Source of the DNA: Bifidobacteriaceae bacterium
GTDB lineage: Bacteria > Actinomycetota > Actinomycetes > Actinomycetales > WQXJ01
Reading direction: 5' to 3'
NCBI GenBank assembly: GCA_031258055.1
Contig: JAIRNM010000319.1
Span: 1 to 5,157, forward strand
DNA length: 5,157 nt
Part shown: positions 1 to 5,157 of the stretch, in pieces
Layout: each line of letters opens with the position of its first letter
Position numbering within the stretch: the stretch's first letter is position 1
The notes under the pieces: generated by a model
Seen by the model: the letters and a program-made list of their open reading frames with translations, nothing else
Database searches by the model: none
What the model was told of the DNA's origin: nothing
Made by a program: the position numbers and the translations under genes

Positions 1-423
1 ATTGTCGCCGCCATTGTCGCGTCCGAACCGCGCCATCAGGCCTGCCGAGCGGTCCTAACAGATGCTACCCAGGTGTTCATCAGCCCATGCGTCGTGACCG
101 AGACTTGCTACTTGCTGCGGGCCGGGGGGCACGAACAGGCGGTCAGCGGTTTCTTGTCTAACTTGGCCGAGGAATTCTACGAGATAGTTCCGCTCACCGC
201 CCATGACGCTGAACAAGTTGACGCTCTCATGACCGTTTACCGCGACCGGTTCAGCCGGAAACGGCCTAAGCCCGGCACGCTTGACCTGGCCGACGCACAC
301 AATGTCATCATCGCCGCCCGCATTGGGACAACCAGTCTGTTGACACTCGACCAGGATTACCGCTCCGTTTGCCCGTTAGCCGGATTACCCTACTTCACTC
401 TGCTCCCCGACGACTTGGCATAG
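1..423 (+). CDS. PIN-domain ribonuclease, VapC-like toxin (5' end cut by window)
   Basis: The reading frame is open from the first base to the TAG at 421-423, giving 140 residues. It looks like most of a PIN domain: metal-dependent RNases that, as VapC toxins, cleave tRNA or rRNA and are held inactive by a cognate VapB antitoxin. Counting from base 1, the conserved second acidic residue is Glu34 in VVTE. The third and fourth acidic positions are Asp95/Asp98 in DLADA and Asp117/Asp119 in the LTLDQDY motif near the C-terminus. The first catalytic Asp, in the usual N-terminal LDT-type strand, must lie just upstream of the window. A GTG at 73 is unlikely to be the start, because the IVAAIVASEPRH stretch before it fits helix 1 of the fold. 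An antitoxin would be expected upstream and cannot be seen. The family call is firm; the toxin role is inferred, since some PIN proteins are not toxins. Confidence 0.85.
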   Translation: MVAAIVASEPRHQACRAVLTDATQVFISPCVVTETCYLLRAGGHEQAVSGFLSNLAEEFYEIVPLTAHDAEQVDALMTVYRDRFSRKRPKPGTLDLADAHNVIIAARIGTTSLLTLDQDYRSVCPLAGLPYFTLLPDDLA

Positions 424-424
424 T

Positions 425-451
425 CGAGGCCTGCCAAGCGGCAATGCCTCG
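425..451 (+). terminator. Hairpin directly after the PIN gene, candidate terminator
   Basis: One base after the PIN stop codon, CGAGGC (425-430) pairs with GCCTCG (446-451). Inside it TGCC (432-435) pairs with GGCA (440-443) around an AAGC loop, with a 1x2 internal loop between the stems. The position fits a transcription terminator or mRNA-stabilising 3' hairpin. There is no T-run after it, so it would be of the T-poor type common in high-GC bacteria. Function is inferred from position and pairing only. Confidence 0.4.
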
Positions 452-578
452 GCGGGTCAGGCGGTCAAAGCTGATCCAACACTCACACAGACCACACAGG
501 CGGAAGGGATTTGGTGTTTAGGTGCCTGTACTCGGCGACTGTCAAGACACAGGACCCCCCGTCTTGCCTCAATTGAGA
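452..578. other. Non-coding stretch, no gene recognised
   Basis: I see no recognisable gene, RNA or clear promoter here. A short frame ending at the TGA at 574-576 translates to a tail reading VKTQDPPSCLN, which I cannot assign. AAGAC (544-548) and GTCTT (561-565) can pair across a loop containing six C's, but the stem is only 5 bp. The stretch probably belongs to the same decayed patch as the ATPase remnant that follows. Confidence 0.4.
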
Positions 579-805
579 ATGATCGCGAAAGCGCGAATCC
601 TCGCTGGTCACGCAGACGCCGAGGTCAAGTGGGGGCCGGGCAAGTCGACAAGGCCGCCTCCTCCTTGGTGCGCTTGCGCGACAAGCTGGCCGCCGGTGGC
701 GAACGGGAGCCTGCCTTCTTGGCTGTCCTGGTGGGCGTCGGCGAGTTCGCGCGGGTCAGGGACGATGCCGTCACAGTCTTGCCCTGCGACGTCCTAGGGC
801 CGTGA
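579..805 (+). pseudogene. Decayed C-terminal fragment of a DUF4143-type AAA ATPase
   Basis: Two frames together match the C-terminal end of the ATP-binding proteins that carry DUF4143. Frame A (579-640) reads ARILAGHADAEV followed by KWGPG. Frame B (641-805) reads QVDKAASSLVRLRDKL, then a segment with AFLAVLVGVGEF, and ends VLPCDVLGP before the TGA at 803-805. In the family, as I recall it, the EVKxG motif runs straight into a DxAAxSLxRxxDK helix, and proteins end in VxPxxxLGP. Here those parts are separated by a frame change near 630-641, equivalent to loss of one base or gain of two. The HYRD and VDAIV-type segment expected between DAEV and the KWG motif is also absent, suggesting an internal deletion of about 25-30 residues. 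The ATPase domain with its Walker motifs is missing altogether. A contiguous 91-codon frame starting at 522 crosses this region but loses the family match after the frame change, so I do not regard it as a gene. Confidence 0.65.
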
Positions 806-840
806 CCAACCGCCGTTTCTTGGCGGCGCGTCGCCTAGGG

Positions 841-883
841 GCTGCGCGAGACAACGCCTGTCACGACCGCCAGGCAGCGCAGC
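841..883. terminator. Two-part stem-loop between converging nth and the ATPase remnant
   Basis: GCTGCGC (841-847) pairs with GCGCAGC (877-883), and inside it GCCTG (856-860) pairs with CAGGC (871-875) around a 10-base loop. The structure begins 9 bases beyond the nth stop codon (read on the minus strand) and 35 bases beyond the stop of the ATPase remnant. It could therefore end transcription from either side. No T-run flanks it on either strand, and the 8-base unpaired segment on one side weakens the case. Confidence 0.35.
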
Positions 884-892
884 GTCCGGCGG

Positions 893-1720
893 TCAACCGG
901 ATGGGCTTGCGGACCAGCGGGCGGCGGTGGCGCTCTTCGGTGGCTCAGACTGGGCGGAGGGGCACAGGTCCACCAACCGGCAATTCGCGCAGTCTGGCCG
1001 CCGGGCGTGGCACACCCTACGCCCCTGGAAAATCATTTGATGGCAGAGCGACACCCATCGTTCCGGCGGGAAAAGGGCAGCGATCTCCGCCTCGACCTTG
1101 TTGGCATCCTCTTGGCTGGTCCAGCCCAAGCGCCGGGCCAGCCGTCCGACGTGCGTGTCGACCGTGATTCCCGGCACACCGAAAGCGTTTCCCAGCACAA
1201 CGTTGGCGGTCTTTCGTCCCACTCCTGGCAACGAAGTGAGTTCGGCCAGCGTGCGCGGCACCTCGCCCCCGAAGCGCTCGACCAGCGCCACGCCAATCCC
1301 TTTCAACGCTCTCGCCTTAGCGCGGTAAAGCCCCAAGGAGCGGATCAGTTCTTCGATTTGGATGAGGTCGGCTTTGGCATAGTCTGTTGCGCGCGGAAAG
1401 GCCGCGAACAGACCGGGCGTCGCCTGGTTGACCCTCTCATCGGTGCATTGGGCGGACAACACCGTGGCCACCAGCAGTTGCAGCGGCCCCTCGAAGTCAA
1501 GTTCACAGTGCGCGTCCGGGAAGGTCTCCGCTAGCACTTCACCAACCAACTGAGCCTGCCGACGCGTCGCCACGCTTGGCTGGGCCCCGGCCCCAGCCCG
1601 GCTCCGTGCCTGGGCGCGAGAGCGATCCGGGGCGCCAGACCGATCCTCCGTGCCGGAGTGGCCCTGGGCGCGGGGCTTGCCTTGGCTCCGGGGCGATTTC
1701 GCAGCGCTCACCCTTCCCAC
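893..1720 (-). CDS. nth: Endonuclease III (DNA glycosylase / AP lyase)
   Basis: This 275-residue protein removes oxidised pyrimidines from DNA and cleaves the resulting abasic site in base-excision repair. The helix-hairpin-helix is at 164-177 (LPGVGRKTANVVLG), with the catalytic Lys170 in GRKTAN, and the catalytic Asp188 follows in ITVDTHVGR. The 18-residue spacing equals that of E. coli K120/D138. The LSAQCTDERVN motif at 88-98 matches the family's LSAQxTDxxVN. The [4Fe-4S] cluster ligands are Cys237, 244, 247 and 253 in the canonical C-x6-C-x2-C-x5-C pattern. The core starts near residue 50; before it lies a low-complexity tail rich in Arg, Ser, Ala, Gly and Gln, making the protein longer than the usual 210-250 residues. 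The start used is GTG at 1718-1720, with no strong ribosome-binding site; another GTG three codons in (1709-1711) or a later start inside the tail is possible. The following surface-protein gene is on the same strand, 116 bases upstream. Confidence 0.95.
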   Translation of the reverse strand: MGRVSAAKSPRSQGKPRAQGHSGTEDRSGAPDRSRAQARSRAGAGAQPSVATRRQAQLVGEVLAETFPDAHCELDFEGPLQLLVATVLSAQCTDERVNQATPGLFAAFPRATDYAKADLIQIEELIRSLGLYRAKARALKGIGVALVERFGGEVPRTLAELTSLPGVGRKTANVVLGNAFGVPGITVDTHVGRLARRLGWTSQEDANKVEAEIAALFPPERWVSLCHQMIFQGRRVCHARRPDCANCRLVDLCPSAQSEPPKSATAARWSASPSG

Positions 1721-1773
1721 CCTAAGCGGTTGGAGAGCCTTCCGCAGAAGGGGAACACCGCTGCCAGCTTAGG
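1721..1773 (-). repeat. Inverted repeat abutting the nth start codon
   Basis: CCTAAGC (1721-1727) is a perfect inverted match to GCTTAGG (1767-1773). GGT (1728-1730) can extend it by pairing with ACC (1757-1759) across a bulge. Nested inside, CCTTC (1738-1742) and GAAGG (1747-1751) form a 5-bp stem with a CGCA loop. Read on the minus strand, the outer arm ends at the base immediately before the nth GTG, so folding would put the ribosome-binding region in a stem. It could be a leader structure affecting nth translation, a terminator of the upstream surface gene, or chance. No T-run follows it. Confidence 0.4.
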
Positions 1774-1801
1774 ACCTCAGCAGTCGGACTTTAGGGCGCG
1801 G

Positions 1802-1819
1802 GATTCCTGAAGCGGAATC
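1802..1819 (-). terminator. Small stem-loop downstream of the surface-protein gene
   Basis: GATTCC (1802-1807) pairs perfectly with GGAATC (1814-1819) around a 6-base loop. On the minus strand it starts 17 bases after the surface gene's TGA. The stem is short, only half GC, and has no T-run behind it, so termination is a weak inference. The remaining bases between 1774 and 1836 show no clear -35/-10 promoter for nth. Confidence 0.25.
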
Positions 1820-1836
1820 AATCAGCGGCTCAGCCT

Positions 1837-4800
1837 TCACTTGCGGTGGCTTCCTTGGCCTCCGTGCATCCCAGCCCACGAGCGCCGAGACCAGGCGAAC
1901 GCCAGAGAACCAAGCGCCGTTACCGCGACGGCCAGGACACCTAGCCAACCGGCATTTGAACCGCTGAACGGAAGCCCGCCCTTAGCGGAACTGGATGATG
2001 GGCTCGGCTTCTCCGCAGCATTCGGCGGCACGGCGCCAGCCGACGGCTCGTCGGTAGGTTCGTCACTCGGTTCATCTCGTGGCTCGTCGCCAGGCTCATC
2101 CTTCAACTCGTATGTGTTGACCAGCTTCGCGCGACCAGTCGGAGAATCGGTCGCAATTGCCACCGGTTCATCCGGCAGGTCGCGTTCGTCCTCGCCATAG
2201 TCGCCGAGTTCGCCAGATTCGCCCACCTCACAGATGGACCCGACTGGTAAGCCGTGGACCGCGGTCTTGAGGCCGGAGGAAGCCTCCAAAGGCACCAGGC
2301 CAGTGGCCTGGCCACCGAACGTGATGTCCGCACTCCGCCTTTGGCCATCTAGGTCAGTCCAAGGTAAGGAGCATTTCACAGTAGCTTCGAACTCGCCGGG
2401 CGCCCGACTGCTGTCGTCACCGGCGAGGACCTTGGAAATCTCCAAGGCACCAGTCGTCAAGCGCACACCCGCCCTCTCGGAAGCCACCAGCACTGCTTTC
2501 TCATAGCCAGCCGCCAGATAAGCGGTGCCGAACTGGCCCCAGGCGTGCTCCGGGTCGCTCGGTTGAACGATATCGACGTCGACCGAGACACCCCCGTTAG
2601 AGCCGGCATCGCCCATGATCTCAGGCACGTTGAGAGTCTGGAAGCTAATGTTCACCACCCCTGCCGACGGCAGATTCGGCAGAAAGCCCAACGACAGGCG
2701 GATGGCCGTGACCGAACTCCAATCGGTGCTCTGACCCGCGACGACCCAAGTCACACCAGCGCCGGAGCAGGGAGCACTGTTCGGGTTAGCTGACAGAGCG
2801 TCCCAAGCGCCCTCGCAGGGCTCAGGGTCGAAGGTCACCTCCGTCACGGTGGTGCCGCTCACAAGGTTGCCCTTGGCGTCCCGCGCCTCCACTGCTAGCG
2901 ACCCTGGCACCAGCTGCGGGCGGTAGGAGGATCCCCGCAACGAACCGGCTACGAGCAGCTTGTCCGCAGCGGTTGGAAGTGCCTCGAAGAACGTCGCCCC
3001 GGCGACCGGTGTCGAACCAGTGTTGACAGCGTGCAGGACCCAGCGATCAGTCCCGCCGATGGTCGACTCCGCCACGCACGGATCGGTGAAATAACTCGGC
3101 TCGGTCTCACCGGGGCCCAGAACTGTGGGGACGCATTCGGTTCCAGCAGATCCTTTCGCCCAAGCGCCCGCGCCAGTTGGCCCCTTGACTCCCTTCGCCA
3201 CGGCGAATGACGTTCCTGGCTCAGTCACCAAGTAATCCGTCGTGGAAGCGACGGTAGGTTCAGTGGCCGTCCATTCGACCGGCGACGGCCCTTCTTGTTC
3301 AACCGCGTCCAACGCCTCAGTGGTGTTGACAGTCACTGTGTTGACCGCATGGACACCTGGCGGGCAAGCGCCGACCTCCATCCAGACGTAGACCGTGATG
3401 GTGAACCACTCGCCCGGCGCCAGGCGGTTAGCGCCGCCCTGGCTCGGCCAGCTGAAGGTGGCGGTCTCTTGGCCGGACTGGTCATCAAGCGACACCGCGA
3501 AGTCGGGGCTCGGGTCCAGAGTTGTGAACTGGCCGGACAACGAGTACGCCTCACCGACGGCATCGCCCCTGGGAACCGGGGCCAGGTGTAGCCCTGGCGG
3601 CAAGGTGTCCACGAGCGATTCCAACGTCAAGTAGCCTGTGCCCGCGTTCACCACCTCAAGTTCGAACGGCACGACTGCGGCGGTGGCGGCGCTGTCGCCC
3701 GGGGTGGCCACCCGCGAACCACCGTTCGCTAACTTGCCGAGCCCCAACACGCGGCTGCCCGGTCCCCATTCCGCGTGATGAGAAGCCTTAGCGGTAGCGA
3801 TCGCGCCAACCCGCTCGCCGTTTACTTCGGTGACCAGATCACTGTTCTCCACAGTGACCGCCACAGTATTCAACGCGCGGTTGTTTTTGCTGAAATCGAC
3901 CGCTCCGGTGCCGTCCAGCTTGGTTTGCCGGAGTTTCGCCCTGAGCTCGGCGCCAACGTGCCAGGCCGGGCCGAAGGTCTTCCCGTCCGCCCGGCTGAAC
4001 GTAAGCCTCAGGCCTTGCGCTTTGGCCAGTTCCGCGGCGTCCGTCACCGGCAACACCACGTCATCAGGGGCCGATGCCGCCGCACAGCGCCACCCCTCGG
4101 CTCCCCCGGTTCCGTATGGGCCATAGAGGCACACCTCTACTTGGTCGGGCGACGAGGTACTCTCCTCAATTCTCGCCGACAGGCCCGTCATACGCAGGTT
4201 GTTCCAGAATTCGGCGTTTGTCTGGCCCTCATAGCCAATAAAGCTCGACTCGGTAGCGGGGCCATCCTCGATCACTACCGACGTGGCGGGCAAGGTCTGG
4301 TTGTGCGATTCGCCGGAAAGGGCGAACTTCAGCTCCTTGTCACGCTCAGGCTCACTCAGCGCGCCGCCGGAAACGAGGTTCTTCCAGGCCGAGACACCGA
4401 CCTGTCCACCGGACACGAAGACGGGCGCGTAGGACGAGGCGCCAGCCAGCCCAAGGGTCTGGCCCGGTCGCGCAGGGAACTGCACATGGTCATAAGCCTG
4501 GGCGAAAGCCCGGTTGTCGATCCGCACGGGGACCTGGTTCGCCGCCTCCGAATTCGACTCACCGCTCAGCCGTTTGGCTTCCCGGGCCCGCACCTTTATC
4601 TTCATCCAGGCGCCGTTGTCCGGCTGGATGTCCGCCGAGCCATCGCCGTCGGTGTCCTTCGAGACCAAGGTCACCGACGCGCCAATGACGTCCGCAAGGT
4701 CCTCCGGTTGGAGCGCGGCCGCTTGGGCGGTGGTATAGCGATCATGCATCAAGGTGGCTACGCCGCCCGTCACTCGCAGCCGTAAAAGCCAGACCACTGA

Positions 4801-5157
4801 CTTGGATCCCAGGTCGGTCTGGCCCAAATCGGGTTTCACCTCGGCGATCTCCAGACCCGTGACGTCGAATCGGTCGAAGAAGCCTCCGTCTTTAATCACC
4901 TGACTGAGACTCGCCGGGTTCACCGCACCGAAGGGGTCGGCCAAATGCCCGGTCGGATCGGTGATGTCGGACAAATTGGCCGCCAGCACGCTGTCCTGTG
5001 AGGCGTCAGGGGCGACAGCGCCCAAGGCAGGCTCGGTGATCCGAATAGCGGTGGATCTGACCGAGGAGGTGTTTCTGGCAGTCAGCGTAACCTCCGTCGT
5101 GGCGGACGCCCCGGTTCCGGCCTGCAGGACCAACGGGTTACCGACAACGCCGCCGTT
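1837..5157 (-). CDS. Large sortase-anchored surface protein with DUF5979 domain (N-terminus outside window)
   Basis: The frame is open through the window's last base, so at least 1106 residues are present; the signal peptide and true start lie beyond 5157. A TTG at 5131-5133 could be read as a start, but coding continues upstream of it. Numbering from 5157, the body is a chain of secreted beta-sandwich-like modules. Segments such as VTLTARNTSS (about 23-32), FELEVVNAGTGYLTLE (about 490-510) and WVLHAVNTGSTPVAGA (about 704-720) resemble DUF11-type repeats of envelope proteins. A DUF5979-like domain spans about 901-1018, followed by five DEPx repeats (1020-1039), a Pro/Ser-rich linker, LPFSG (1062-1066), a hydrophobic helix (about 1072-1089) and a basic 17-residue tail. 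Eight of nine visible cysteines fall in close pairs (343/358, 675/694, 781/797, 929/976), suggesting disulfides outside the cell; Cys598 stands alone. The role is probably adhesion or wall-surface structure, but no ligand or enzyme motif is visible. The C-terminal architecture is clear; the function is inferred. Confidence 0.9.
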   Translation of the reverse strand, partial: NGGVVGNPLVLQAGTGASATTEVTLTARNTSSVRSTAIRITEPALGAVAPDASQDSVLAANLSDITDPTGHLADPFGAVNPASLSQVIKDGGFFDRFDVTGLEIAEVKPDLGQTDLGSKSVVWLLRLRVTGGVATLMHDRYTTAQAAALQPEDLADVIGASVTLVSKDTDGDGSADIQPDNGAWMKIKVRAREAKRLSGESNSEAANQVPVRIDNRAFAQAYDHVQFPARPGQTLGLAGASSYAPVFVSGGQVGVSAWKNLVSGGALSEPERDKELKFALSGESHNQTLPATSVVIEDGPATESSFIGYEGQTNAEFWNNLRMTGLSARIEESTSSPDQVEVCLYGPYGTGGAEGWRCAAASAPDDVVLPVTDAAELAKAQGLRLTFSRADGKTFGPAWHVGAELRAKLRQTKLDGTGAVDFSKNNRALNTVAVTVENSDLVTEVNGERVGAIATAKASHHAEWGPGSRVLGLGKLANGGSRVATPGDSAATAAVVPFELEVVNAGTGYLTLESLVDTLPPGLHLAPVPRGDAVGEAYSLSGQFTTLDPSPDFAVSLDDQSGQETATFSWPSQGGANRLAPGEWFTITVYVWMEVGACPPGVHAVNTVTVNTTEALDAVEQEGPSPVEWTATEPTVASTTDYLVTEPGTSFAVAKGVKGPTGAGAWAKGSAGTECVPTVLGPGETEPSYFTDPCVAESTIGGTDRWVLHAVNTGSTPVAGATFFEALPTAADKLLVAGSLRGSSYRPQLVPGSLAVEARDAKGNLVSGTTVTEVTFDPEPCEGAWDALSANPNSAPCSGAGVTWVVAGQSTDWSSVTAIRLSLGFLPNLPSAGVVNISFQTLNVPEIMGDAGSNGGVSVDVDIVQPSDPEHAWGQFGTAYLAAGYEKAVLVASERAGVRLTTGALEISKVLAGDDSSRAPGEFEATVKCSLPWTDLDGQRRSADITFGGQATGLVPLEASSGLKTAVHGLPVGSICEVGESGELGDYGEDERDLPDEPVAIATDSPTGRAKLVNTYELKDEPGDEPRDEPSDEPTDEPSAGAVPPNAAEKPSPSSSSAKGGLPFSGSNAGWLGVLAVAVTALGSLAFAWSRRSWAGMHGGQGSHRK
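1840..1974 (-). other. Sortase cell-wall sorting signal, LPFSG type
   Basis: The last 45 residues form a sorting signal: LPFSG (codons at 1960-1974), a short SNAGW spacer, an 18-residue hydrophobic stretch from LGVLAVAV to LAFAW, then a tail with two Arg right after the helix and ending HRK. Sortase would cut between Ser and Gly and join the protein to the wall peptide. The fourth position is Ser instead of the usual Thr, and the cytoplasmic tail is longer than most. Confidence 0.85.
2041..2100 (-). repeat. Five 12-base tandem repeats coding DEPx
   Basis: Five in-frame 12-base units encode DEPG, DEPR, DEPS, DEPT and DEPS (residues 1020-1039). The DNA units differ at wobble positions and in the fourth codon, so they are not a recent, identical expansion. 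Acidic Pro-rich spacers just outside the wall anchor are common in sortase substrates. They are thought to carry the functional domain through the peptidoglycan. Confidence 0.9.
2104..2457 (-). other. DUF5979-like domain of the surface protein
   Basis: Residues about 901-1018 begin TGALEISKVLAGDD and end LVNTYEL. They contain a first cysteine in FEATVKC (929), a turn VHGLPVGSICEVGE with the second cysteine (976), and the closing VNTY strand. This opening KxxxG strand, CxV segment, GLPxGxxC-E turn and terminal NTY pattern is characteristic of the DUF5979 modules found, usually in tandem, in actinobacterial surface proteins. Here I can see only one copy. The two cysteines are placed as a likely disulfide across the sandwich. 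Confidence 0.7.

Noticed and set aside
38..441. Near-identical 15-base copies at 38-52 and 427-441 (AGGCCTGCCRAGCGG) flanking most of the PIN gene
   Set aside because: The first copy lies inside the PIN coding sequence, the match is short with one mismatch, and no element boundaries coincide with it, so chance is the simplest explanation.
545..565. C-run with flanking AAGAC/GTCTT as a possible insertion-sequence end
   Set aside because: No partner inverted repeat, target duplication or transposase sequence is visible in the window.
522..797. Contiguous 91-codon frame with a GTG start
   Set aside because: After about 640 it becomes a Pro/Trp/Cys/Ser-rich sequence, while another frame carries the DUF4143-like match. 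It is explained by the frameshifted remnant.
1007..1534. Open frame of 175 codons on the plus strand
   Set aside because: It is antisense to the conserved core of nth, whose catalytic and iron-sulfur motifs show that the minus strand is the real one.
1721..1790. tRNA-like arrangement (D-arm-like and anticodon-like stems)
   Set aside because: There is no T-loop GTTCGAATCC-like segment, the anticodon loop would lack T at position 33, and no proper acceptor stem forms.
3775..4785. Long open frame of 336 codons on the plus strand
   Set aside because: It lies entirely antisense to the surface-protein gene. Its translation is Arg- and Gly-rich without any recognisable motif, as expected for a shadow frame in high-GC DNA.

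Overview
The window looks like part of a high-GC Gram-positive (Actinomycetota) chromosome. The evidence is GC-rich coding sequence, an actinobacterial-type endonuclease III started by GTG, and a very large cell-wall-anchored surface protein that combines a DUF5979 domain with a sortase signal. I cannot name the genus. No mobile element, RNA gene or CRISPR array is recognisable.

Layout. (1) Positions 1-423, plus strand: the C-terminal 140 residues of a PIN-domain ribonuclease of the VapC type; its start and any antitoxin partner lie outside the window. (2) Positions 424-892: a hairpin right after the PIN gene, a stretch with no recognisable gene, then a decayed, frameshifted C-terminal piece of a DUF4143-type AAA ATPase ending at 805. 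A further stem-loop lies before the convergent nth gene. (3) Positions 893-1720, minus strand: endonuclease III (nth), with all catalytic and iron-sulfur residues and an extra basic, low-complexity N-terminus of about 50 residues. (4) Positions 1721-1836: intergenic DNA with an inverted repeat that abuts the nth start codon and a small stem-loop behind the upstream gene. (5) Positions 1837-5157, minus strand: at least 1106 residues of a secreted, sortase-anchored surface protein with DUF11-like beta-sandwich modules, one DUF5979 domain, a DEPx tandem-repeat spacer, an LPFSG sorting motif, a membrane helix and a basic tail; its signal peptide end is outside the window.

How they fit together. 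nth is a housekeeping base-excision-repair gene and the surface protein is an envelope gene. They share a strand but are 116 bases apart with stem-loops between, so an operon is not evident. The PIN gene and the ATPase remnant form a small accessory patch beside nth, in which one gene appears to be decaying. I see no convincing undescribed multi-gene system here; the points most worth checking are the ATPase remnant, the inverted repeat at the nth start, and the unusual architecture of the surface protein.
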